Positions 1 through 6,399 of a stretch of 64,000 nt of DNA are shown one piece after another. A program made the translations under genes and the position numbers. The notes under the pieces are model-generated. The model was not told the origin of the DNA. It saw nothing but the letters and a program-made list of their open reading frames with translations, and did no database searches. This DNA is from CALMEC01 sp964531025 (GTDB lineage Bacteria; Actinomycetota; Thermoleophilia; Miltoncostaeales; Miltoncostaeaceae): assembly GCA_964531025.1 (NCBI GenBank), contig CAZHDY010000001.1, positions 1,550,001-1,614,000 of the forward strand. Reading direction: 5' to 3'. How positions within the stretch are numbered: the first letter of the stretch is position 1; each line of letters starts with the position of its first letter.

Positions 1-1
1 G

Positions 2-355
2 ACCTTCAGCGGCGACCTCTACTGGGAGCGCCGCACCTTCGGTCCGGAGAACGTCGCCGAGGCGACGATGTGGGACCACGGTCGGCCCCAGGACCCCGCG
101 GACTGGGCTCCGGCGGCGCTGTTCGCCGCCGAGGCGCTGGAGGATCCGGACGCCCGGGTCCTCATCCACTGCCAGCGTGGCCGGCGACGCAGCGTCCTCG
201 TCGCCTACGCCACCCTGCGACTGCGCGGTCTCTCGTCCGATGACGCGGCACGCCTCATCCTGCGCCACCGGCGCGAGTCGCACCTGGTCCCCGAGTACCG
301 CGAGAGCGTCGAGAAGTGGCTGGAGGAAACCGGGCGGGTCACTGAGGGGGAGTAG
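2..355 (+). CDS. Dual-specificity phosphatase-like protein (5' end outside window)
   Basis: The reading frame is open to the left edge, so the N-terminus is missing; the first in-frame ATG is at 68. The visible part carries the cysteine-phosphatase signature: a buried beta strand, then HCQRGRRRS (HCxxGxxR P-loop, with Cys as nucleophile and Arg as phosphate-binding residue), then a helix rich in Leu and Ala. This is the layout of dual-specificity and tyrosine phosphatases, which remove phosphate through a cysteinyl intermediate. A general acid Asp may be in DHGRPQDPADW. The stop codon is followed after one base by a structured non-coding element. The substrate cannot be told from sequence. 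Confidence 0.75.
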   Translation, partial: TFSGDLYWERRTFGPENVAEATMWDHGRPQDPADWAPAALFAAEALEDPDARVLIHCQRGRRRSVLVAYATLRLRGLSSDDAARLILRHRRESHLVPEYRESVEKWLEETGRVTEGE

Positions 356-356
356 G

Positions 357-710
357 CGCCGTACACGGGCAAAGCGTTGGTCCTTGGTTGCGCAGCCGAG
401 GGACTGGCGGATGACAATGATCCTCCCGCCCGCCCCATCCAGCCGCCAGTCCCCGGGCTTCGCGCGGGGCCTCACATTTGGCCGGGGAGGCTGGGTGGTT
501 GGGTGCGAATAACGCGCACCTGCCGTTGATCCTTGGTAGCGCTGCCAGGGATCAACGGTTTACCCGTGTACGGCAGGACCGACTGTGCCCGCACCCAACC
601 ACCGGCGAAAGATCGAGACGAGAGGCCCGACGTAGGAGGGACTGGCGGTTGGCCGGGGCGGGTGGGTGGATGCCCCTCCGCCAGTCCCTGGGTGCGTCAT
701 CCAGGGACTG
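357..710 (+). repeat. Structured 3' element, copy 1
   Basis: This fills almost all of the 398-base gap between the phosphatase gene and accD. It begins with an arm (about 358-398) that is the inverse of an internal segment (about 534-577). A perfect 11-bp hairpin follows, GGGACTGGCGG at 400-410 with CCGCCAGTCCC at 443-453. A long-range pairing joins GGTTGGGTGCG at 497-507 to CGCACCCAACC at 590-600. The distal hairpin pairs GGGACTGGCGG at 638-648 with CCGCCAGTCCC at 678-688. Copy 2 at 3164-3470 is nearly identical over long stretches. No frame in it looks coding. Bases 711-739 hold nothing further that I recognise before the accD promoter. Confidence 0.8.
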
Positions 711-739
711 ATGGCAGCTCGGTCACCTGAGGCTGCTGT

Positions 740-745
740 CATAAT
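740..745 (+). promoter_or_regulatory. -10 box of leaderless accD promoter
   Basis: CATAAT lies 8 bases before the GTG of accD, with no Shine-Dalgarno between them. This spacing puts the transcription start at or very near the start codon, so accD is probably translated from a leaderless mRNA. Confidence 0.55.
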
Positions 746-753
746 CCCCCGCA

Positions 754-1785
754 GTGTCCAAGCACATCCAGGTGACCGTCGACCGCCTCAAGCGGATCGC
801 GCACATCCCCGAGCGGTCCAAGAAACCGCTCGATCCCACCACGTGCCCCAAGTGCGAGAGCCATTTCCGCGACGAGGAGATGGTGGCGAACGCGCGCGTC
901 TGCACCAACTGCGGGCATCACTTCGCCATCACCGCCCGGGCGCGGCTCGACCACATGGCGGGCGGCGGGGAATGGCGCGAGATCTGGACCGAGCTGCGTG
1001 CCTCGGATCCGCTGCAGTTCGTGGACCTCGAGCCCTACCCCGACCGTGCCCGCAAGGCCGAGCAGAAGACCGACCTGGGTGAGGCCGTGGTCATCGCCGA
1101 GCTGGAGATCGAGGGCCGGCCGTGCGTCGCCGCCGTCATGGACTTCGCGTTCATGGGTGGGAGCATGGGCTCGGTCGTCGGCGAGAAGATCGCCCGCGCC
1201 TGCGATCGCGCGATCGAGCTCGGTGTGCCCCTTCTGGCCGTCAGCGCCTCCGGTGGCGCCCGCATGCAGGAGGGCGTGCTCGCCCTGATGCAGATGGCGA
1301 AGACGGTCGTGGCATTCGAGGAGATGGCCGACGCGAATCTCCCGATCATCGTCGTCCTGGCGCATCCCACCACCGGCGGCGTGTGGGCGTCGTTCGCCGC
1401 GCTCGGCGACTTCACCTACGCCGAGCCCGGCGCGCTCATCTCGTTCTCGGGCCCGCGCGTCATCGAGCAGACCACCCGTGAGAAGCTCCCGCCCGACTTC
1501 GGTCTGGCCGAGTCACAGCTCAAGAACGGCCAGATCGATGCGATCGTCGATCGGCGCGATCTACCGGCACGCATCGCCCGCGTCCTGCGTATCTGTGACC
1601 GTCCCGGTCTGGCACAGACCCCGACGCTTGCGCAGGCACTGACCGAGGCCGGCGGCGACCGCATGGGGAAGGTCGCCGAGTCGATCGCCCACACCGTCAC
1701 CCACACCCTTCCGCGTCTGCCCGGCAAGGTGGCCAAGCGCGTCGGCCGGATGGTCGATCCGCGCAAGAAGGGCGCCGACGCATGA
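754..1785 (+). CDS. accD: Acetyl-CoA carboxylase carboxyltransferase subunit beta
   Basis: Transfers the carboxyl group from carboxybiotin to acetyl-CoA together with AccA, the first committed step of fatty acid synthesis. The N-terminus has the AccD zinc ribbon with Cys31, Cys34, Cys50 and Cys53 (CPKC and CTNC). The crotonase-like carboxyltransferase core follows, including the glycine-rich SASGGARMQEG loop that forms the oxyanion hole. The 343-residue length is normal with a C-terminal extension of about 50 residues. The GTG start is preferred because the -10 box at 740 lies 8 bases upstream. The stop overlaps the accA start by 4 bases (ATGA), indicating coupled translation. Confidence 0.95.
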   Translation: MSKHIQVTVDRLKRIAHIPERSKKPLDPTTCPKCESHFRDEEMVANARVCTNCGHHFAITARARLDHMAGGGEWREIWTELRASDPLQFVDLEPYPDRARKAEQKTDLGEAVVIAELEIEGRPCVAAVMDFAFMGGSMGSVVGEKIARACDRAIELGVPLLAVSASGGARMQEGVLALMQMAKTVVAFEEMADANLPIIVVLAHPTTGGVWASFAALGDFTYAEPGALISFSGPRVIEQTTREKLPPDFGLAESQLKNGQIDAIVDRRDLPARIARVLRICDRPGLAQTPTLAQALTEAGGDRMGKVAESIAHTVTHTLPRLPGKVAKRVGRMVDPRKKGADA

Positions 1786-2723
1786 GCAGCTCACGCTCCG
1801 CAGGCGGCCGGTTCGTCCGTCGCATCGCCGGTCGCCGTCACCAGGCGTCGGCCGACACGTCCGAGTACTGGGACCAGGTCCAGCTGGCGCGCCATCAGGA
1901 GCGTCCCTACCCTCTCGACTACATCGGGCGGATCTGCACCGAGTTCGAGGAACTCCATGGGGACCGCTATCACGGTGACGACCCCGCCATCGTCGCCGGG
2001 ATCGGCCGGTTCAACGACGCCCCGCTGGCCATCATCGGAGAGCAGAAGGGCCGCGACACGCAGGACCGGACGTACCGCAACTTCGGTATGCCGAGCCCCG
2101 AGGGCTACCGCAAGGCCATGCGGGTCATGGACCTCGCGGTCAAGCTCCGCGTCCCGCTCCTCACCCTCATCGACACCCCCGGTGCCTTCCCGGGCTCGGG
2201 TGCCGAGGACCGAGGGCAGGGAGGTGCCATCGCCCGGAGCATCGCCGCCATGGTGCGTATCCCGGTCCCGACGGTCGCCGTGATCGTGGGCGAAGGCTCA
2301 TCGGGCGGAGCCCTGGCCATCGGCGTCGCCGACCGCGTCCTGATGTTCGAGCACGCCACGTACTCGGTCATCTCACCGGAGGGTGGTGCGGCCATCCTCT
2401 GGCGCGACGCCAGCAAGGCGCGTCTGGCGGCCGACGCGTTCAAGCCGACCGCCGCCACCTGCTACCGCTTCGGCATCGTCGATGCGGTCATCCCCGAGCC
2501 CGAGGGCGGCGCCCACACGGACTACGACGAGTCCGCACAGCAACTCGGCAAGTACGTCGAGCGTGAGCTTCGCGACCTCGCATCGCTGTCCGATGAGGAC
2601 CGCCTCCGGCAGCGCCGCATCCGATTCCGCAAGCTCGGCGCACACCGCGAGTACGCCATCGGTGACCCGGCCGCGGTGGCCTCGGGACGCGTCGAGAGTG
2701 GCGCCCCGAAATCCTCGTCGTGA
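1782..2723 (+). CDS. accA: Acetyl-CoA carboxylase carboxyltransferase subunit alpha
   Basis: Partner of AccD; together they form the alpha2-beta2 carboxyltransferase. The sequence has the AccA signatures: YPLDYI and ELHGDRYHGDDPAI near the N-terminus, FGMPSPEGYRKAMRVM, the DTPGAFPGSGAEDRGQ loop and GEGSSGGALAIGVAD, which forms the second oxyanion hole. At 313 residues it has the usual length. It overlaps accD by 4 bases and the next gene by 4 bases (GTGA), so all three are probably one transcript. The first ~25 residues are basic and not conserved in the family. Confidence 0.95.
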   Translation: MSSSRSAGGRFVRRIAGRRHQASADTSEYWDQVQLARHQERPYPLDYIGRICTEFEELHGDRYHGDDPAIVAGIGRFNDAPLAIIGEQKGRDTQDRTYRNFGMPSPEGYRKAMRVMDLAVKLRVPLLTLIDTPGAFPGSGAEDRGQGGAIARSIAAMVRIPVPTVAVIVGEGSSGGALAIGVADRVLMFEHATYSVISPEGGAAILWRDASKARLAADAFKPTAATCYRFGIVDAVIPEPEGGAHTDYDESAQQLGKYVERELRDLASLSDEDRLRQRRIRFRKLGAHREYAIGDPAAVASGRVESGAPKSSS

Positions 2724-3163
2724 CGGATCGCGCAGTCCGCGAAGAGACTCTGCCCACGGACGAACGCGAGGCCATCGCGCTTCTGGCGCCCGTCGGATAC
2801 GGGATCATCGGCATCGAGCCGGGCACCGACGCCGAGGACGTCGGTGTCGCCCTCGAGGCCACCATCGCACGGCTCGCGGGGCATCCCCCGGACGATCCTC
2901 GGCAGACCGCCGTCGCGCTGGGTGCCGCCTACGGGGATGCGGTCTGCCGTATCACCGGATGGGAGTGGATCCGCCTGATCCGCGACGGCGAACCCACCCT
3001 CGCTGTCGCGTCGGATGATCGGTCCGTGTGCACCGAACCCATCGACGTCGTCCTGGACCGCCTGGCCGGTGGCACGGACGGTCACCTCGCGGGTTTCCTG
3101 GTCGCACTGGAACGAGGGCTGGTCTTCGACGGCGAGCCGGGGGACTACCGGGCGCTGCCGTAG
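2720..3163 (+). CDS. Hypothetical protein of the accDA operon
   Basis: A 147-residue soluble acidic protein that starts at a GTG overlapping the accA stop, so it is translationally coupled to the carboxyltransferase genes. Visible features are a central ALGAAYGDAVCRITGWEW segment and a short beta-rich part (LIRDGEPTLAVAS). This resembles DUF3806-like proteins, which carry a similar 'LG.ayG' then 'W' pattern, but I cannot confirm the family. No catalytic motif is visible. The position suggests a role linked to fatty-acid metabolism, which is only inference. Structured element copy 2 follows at once. Confidence 0.7.
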   Translation: MTDRAVREETLPTDEREAIALLAPVGYGIIGIEPGTDAEDVGVALEATIARLAGHPPDDPRQTAVALGAAYGDAVCRITGWEWIRLIRDGEPTLAVASDDRSVCTEPIDVVLDRLAGGTDGHLAGFLVALERGLVFDGEPGDYRALP

Positions 3164-3470
3164 GGGGCGCAGCCCTGGGACTGGCGGAAGGGCAATGATC
3201 CTCCCGCCCGCCCCGTCCAGCCGCCAGTCCCCGGGCTTTGCGCGGGGCCTCACATTTGGCCGGGGTCGTTGGAGTGTTGGGTGCGAATGACGCGCACCCT
3301 GCCGTTGGTCCTGTCGAGCGCAGCCAGGGAACCCACGGTTGGCCCGTGTACGGCAGGACCGACTGTGCCCGCACCCAACCACCTGCGAGAGATCGTCACG
3401 AGAGGCCCGACGCAGGAGGGACTGGCGGTTGGCCGGGGCGGGTGGGTGGATGCCCACCGCCAGTCCCCGA
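3164..3470 (+). repeat. Structured 3' element, copy 2
   Basis: It begins directly after the stop codon of the accDA operon. The proximal hairpin pairs GGGACTGGCGG at 3177-3187 with CCGCCAGTCCC at 3221-3231. A long-range pairing joins TTGGGTGCG at 3277-3285 to CGCACCCAA at 3370-3378. The distal hairpin pairs GGGACTGGCGG at 3418-3428 with CCGCCAGTCCC at 3457-3467. Blocks such as the hairpins, GGGGCCTCACATTTGGCCGG, GTGTACGGCAGGACCGACTG and GAGAGGCCCGACG are shared with copy 1, while the centre diverges but still forms inverted repeats. No coding frame is credible. Of the rest of the gap to 3668, 3510-3542 holds a hairpin and 3543-3668 shows nothing I recognise. Confidence 0.8.
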
Positions 3471-3509
3471 ATACGCAACCCAAGAGGCAACGGCAGGAGA
3501 CGCGTATGC

Positions 3510-3542
3510 GGGCCGGCGACGCTGCTCAGACGTCACCGGCCC
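3510..3542. terminator. Hairpin between convergent genes
   Basis: GGGCCGG at 3510-3516 pairs with CCGGCCC at 3536-3542, extended inside by GACG/CGTC. It lies between the plus-strand accDA operon and the minus-strand genes, a fitting place for a bidirectional terminator. There is no T-tract. Confidence 0.45.
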
Positions 3543-3668
3543 GGCGGATGAGGTTTGTGAAAAGGAACGGTCCGCGGCTGCGGGCTCCTGATGTGCCTAT
3601 CGGGGCACACCCGCCACCGGGGACAGAGAACGGCAGGGGGTCACACAGAGAAGAGAGGAAAAAGAGGG

Positions 3669-3896
3669 CTAGCGGGTGACGGGCTGCTGCTGCTGCGCCT
3701 TCGAAAGACGCACCGCGTCACGGAGAAGATCGCGATTCGTGTGGGCCGGACCGGCGGTGTCGCCGAGTACCTGGGCGAGCTCGCGGTGCCATTCGACGAG
3801 GCGCTTTCCGGGCGGACGATCGGGGTCCACTCGGGTGAGGTCGAGGGCCATTGCGGTGAGAGCTTTGAGCTCGACCGCGGGATCGGGACGTGCCAT
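3669..3896 (-). CDS. Small hypothetical protein, 75 residues
   Basis: The ATG at 3896 is chosen because AAAGGAG lies about 8 bases upstream on the minus strand; a longer frame reaching into the neighbouring gene lacks support. The product is charged and helical, with KALTAMALDLTRVDPDRPPGK near the N-terminus, a WHRELAQVLGD segment and a Gln run (QQQQ) near the end. No family is recognised. It follows the lipid-kinase gene by about 100 bases and may be carried on that transcript. A strong ribosome site and normal codon use make it likely to be real. Confidence 0.6.
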   Translation of the reverse strand: MARPDPAVELKALTAMALDLTRVDPDRPPGKRLVEWHRELAQVLGDTAGPAHTNRDLLRDAVRLSKAQQQQPVTR

Positions 3897-3994
3897 AGGG
3901 AGGGCTCCTTTGGTCCGGTGGGAGGGGTACGGACAGTCCCTGTATCGGCGACCCCTCAACGGAACTTGAGCGCGCCGTCTCACCTTTCGAGATC

Positions 3995-4945
3995 TCAGCC
4001 GGACGTGGTGATCTCCCTCTCGGTGTCGGGAGGCGCGACGACGGTGAGCGTCGGTCCGATGCCGATGTGGGCCTCGCGGTGCCATCCCAGGGGTTCGCCG
4101 TCCGCCTGGAAGGCGATCGGCTGCTCGGCTTGGACCGTGATCTCGCGCGCCCAGCCGTCGCGGACCCCGCGGGAGCCCAGGTGTCGCCCGTCCGCGTGGA
4201 CGGCGCCGTTCAGGACGGCGGCGATGATGTCCGCGCGGTGACGGTGGATGCCCAGCCACCGCAGTCGCCCGTCGAACGTCGCGCCCGGCACCAGGTCCAG
4301 GGGGCGGGAGCCGACGTACGCATACGGTGAACCGGTCACGACCATGAGGCTCGCGAAAGTGTCCGATTCGCCGTCGTCGAGCGTCACCACGGCGCCCGCC
4401 GGCCGTGACGCGCGAATGGCGCCCAGCAGGGCGACCGCACCGAATCCGGCCTGACGGAAGTGGTGCTTGATCCAGGGGCGCGACTCGATGATCTGCACCG
4501 TCTCGGCGTCGATGCCGAACCCCGCGTTGACCAGGAACGTGCGGTCGGTCTGCGCCGTGATGAAGCGCCCCAGTGGGACCTCCCGCCGTCTGACCGCACC
4601 CATGACACGTCGGATGAGGGGGATGGCGTTCTGTCCCGGGTGGGGCCAGCCGAGGCTCCGGGTGAAGACGTTCGTGCTGCCGGCCGCGACCGGTAGGAGG
4701 GCCGTGTCCGATCCTGCCAGTGCGGCGGCGGCCTCACCCACGGTCCCGTCCCCGCCGATCACGGCGATGACCGTGGCGCCCGCGTCGCGGGCCGTGCGCG
4801 CCAGCTCACCGGCGTGTCCATGCCGTTCGGTGGTGTGGACGATCACCTCACCGGACACGACGAGCGCATCGTGGACGTCGTCGATCAGGCGCGTGGTCGC
4901 GCGTGTCGCCGTGGGGTTCACCACCAGCGCGACGTGCTCAGTCAT
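3995..4945 (-). CDS. Diacylglycerol kinase-family lipid kinase
   Basis: The N-terminal domain is the DAGK catalytic fold: a VVNPTA start, a helix pair, and the nucleotide-binding GGDGT motif at residues 64-68 followed by a conserved Glu. LPVAAGSTNVFTRSLG matches the family's 'lP.GT.N.fAr.lG' segment, here with Ser in place of the usual Thr. The C-terminal half is the beta-sandwich ending in FQADGEP, where the Asp is usually conserved. Such proteins phosphorylate diacylglycerol or related lipids, or sphingosine-like substrates; which one is unknown. Start ATG 4945 overlaps the stop of the upstream hydrolase by 8 bases, so they form an operon. Confidence 0.88.
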   Translation of the reverse strand: MTEHVALVVNPTATRATTRLIDDVHDALVVSGEVIVHTTERHGHAGELARTARDAGATVIAVIGGDGTVGEAAAALAGSDTALLPVAAGSTNVFTRSLGWPHPGQNAIPLIRRVMGAVRRREVPLGRFITAQTDRTFLVNAGFGIDAETVQIIESRPWIKHHFRQAGFGAVALLGAIRASRPAGAVVTLDDGESDTFASLMVVTGSPYAYVGSRPLDLVPGATFDGRLRWLGIHRHRADIIAAVLNGAVHADGRHLGSRGVRDGWAREITVQAEQPIAFQADGEPLGWHREAHIGIGPTLTVVAPPDTEREITTSG

Positions 4946-5642
4946 CCTGCTCGCACTCCACATGGGCCAGAAAGCCCGCCACGAGGAGGGAGACCGTGTC
5001 GGCCGTCTCCTTCATCGGCAGGTGCCCTGCGTCGGGAATCCTCACGAGGGTCGAGCGCGGGATACCGGCGGCCAGGATGTCCGCGTCGGACGGCGGGGTG
5101 ACCGTGTCGTCGGCGCCCACCATGACCAGGGTGGGGACGTCGATCTCGTGCAAACGGTCGGTCAGGTCGACCTCCGCAAGCGCCTCGTGATCACGAGCAA
5201 GGGTCTCGGCGCCGTTCTGAACGATCTGTTCCACCTCGTCTGCTCGGACACTTTCGTCGTCGAGATCCGGCCAGGCCTCGTCGATCAGGGTCTCCGCCGT
5301 CCCCGCGACGTCGGTACGCGCGGCCGCGACGCGGTCGTTCGTTACGGTGAACCGGGCCGCACTCGCCACGAGAACAAGCCCGCTGACAAGTTGTGGTGCG
5401 ATCAGGGTCAGGTGCATCGCGATGGCCCCGCCCAGGGAGTGTCCGATGAACACGCTGGGACCCGGCAGGTCACGCAGTGAATGCGCAAGCCACTCGGCGT
5501 TGCCGCCGACGGTGCGAAGCGGTGTGCCGGCCGGATGGCCCGGGAGTGCGAGCACATAGCACCCCTCGAACCGCTGCTCCTGCATCGACCATGTGGACGT
5601 ACCGCCGCCGACACCATGGAGGAAGACGGGACGGGGAGCCAT
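4938..5642 (-). CDS. Alpha/beta hydrolase
   Basis: A 234-residue alpha/beta hydrolase. The N-terminal strand FLHGVGGGTSTW carries the HG oxyanion-hole motif. The nucleophile elbow is GHSLGG at residues 67-72 with Ser69, the acid is probably in VGADDTVTP, and the catalytic His is in DAGHLPM. There is no signal peptide. The ATG at 5642 is chosen because TACACT lies 6 bases upstream and nothing coding precedes it; longer in-frame extensions run antisense through the HAD gene. It is the first gene of a two-gene operon with the lipid kinase. An esterase or thioesterase role on lipid substrates is possible but not shown. Confidence 0.85.
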   Translation of the reverse strand: MAPRPVFLHGVGGGTSTWSMQEQRFEGCYVLALPGHPAGTPLRTVGGNAEWLAHSLRDLPGPSVFIGHSLGGAIAMHLTLIAPQLVSGLVLVASAARFTVTNDRVAAARTDVAGTAETLIDEAWPDLDDESVRADEVEQIVQNGAETLARDHEALAEVDLTDRLHEIDVPTLVMVGADDTVTPPSDADILAAGIPRSTLVRIPDAGHLPMKETADTVSLLVAGFLAHVECEQDD

Positions 5643-5648
5643 CAGTGA

Positions 5649-5654
5649 AGTGTA
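5649..5654 (-). promoter_or_regulatory. -10 box, leaderless promoter of the hydrolase-lipid kinase operon
   Basis: TACACT on the minus strand, 6 bases before the ATG at 5642. It faces the divergent leaderless promoter at 5728. Confidence 0.55.
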
Positions 5655-5727
5655 TTGGGTCCGGTCCGGGTGCCGGATCCGGTAGCGGTCGCCGTCTCGG
5701 ACGGGGTGCGGCCGAGAGGCTCTCTGG

Positions 5728-5733
5728 TAGGCT
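5728..5733 (+). promoter_or_regulatory. -10 box, leaderless promoter of the HAD phosphatase-ileS operon
   Basis: TAGGCT, 9 bases before the GTG at 5743, with no Shine-Dalgarno in between. Confidence 0.5.
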
Positions 5734-5742
5734 CCCGCTCCT

Positions 5743-6399
5743 GTGAAAGCCCTGCTCATCGCCTGCGATTTCGACGGGACGGTCACGCAGCGCGACACCC
5801 TCCACGTCATCGTGGAGGCGTTCGGAGACCCCCAGGTCTGGGATGCCCTCGAACCGGCGCTGCACGCGGGCGAGATGACCGTTGAGGACGCGCTGACCCG
5901 ACAATTCGCCACGGTTCATGCGACACCCGACGACGTGCGTCGGATCGTCGCCGCGCGCGCACCGATGCGACGGGGATTCGTGGATTTCATCGATTGGGCG
6001 CGGGGCGAGGGTCACGAGGTGCTCGTCCTGTCGAACGGATTCCGCTCGGTCATCGAGCCGGTGCTGGACGACGCCGGGCTCCATGATCTGGAGGTCGTCG
6101 CCAACGACTGCTCGTTCTCGTCGGAGGGCGCGGTCATCCGCTGGGACGACCGCGGCCCCAGGTGCACGGCGTGTGACCGGCCGTGCAAGCGTGCACCGCT
6201 GGCCGAGCGGCGCGCGGGACGCACGACGGTCATGATCGGGGACGGCATCTCGGACCGTTGCGTGGCCGGCGTGGCGGACCGCGTCTTCGCCCGTGACTTC
6301 CTCGCCCGTGATCTCGCGTCACGCGGGCGGCCCTTCACCCACTTCGACGACTTCGACCAGGTGCGCGGCGGTCTCGCGCAGATGGAGGCGGCTTCATGA
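5743..6399 (+). CDS. HAD-family phosphatase, MtnX/SerB-like
   Basis: A haloacid dehalogenase phosphatase. Motif I is DFDGT (residues 9-13, Asp9 nucleophile), motif II is LSNG, and motif III/IV is GDGISD near residue 165. The small helical cap and the pattern of motif spacing match the MtnX group (2-hydroxy-3-keto-5-methylthiopentenyl-1-phosphate phosphatase) and phosphoserine phosphatases; I cannot choose between them. An inserted CTACDRPCK segment with two close cysteines could bind metal and is typical of MtnX-like proteins. The 4-base ATGA overlap with ileS suggests joint expression. Confidence 0.82.
   Translation: MKALLIACDFDGTVTQRDTLHVIVEAFGDPQVWDALEPALHAGEMTVEDALTRQFATVHATPDDVRRIVAARAPMRRGFVDFIDWARGEGHEVLVLSNGFRSVIEPVLDDAGLHDLEVVANDCSFSSEGAVIRWDDRGPRCTACDRPCKRAPLAERRAGRTTVMIGDGISDRCVAGVADRVFARDFLARDLASRGRPFTHFDDFDQVRGGLAQMEAAS

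Noticed and set aside
357..710. Structured element 1 as an insertion sequence or as a coding gene
   Set aside because: No transposase frame, no target-site duplication that I can see, and the short frames in it differ between copies 1 and 2.
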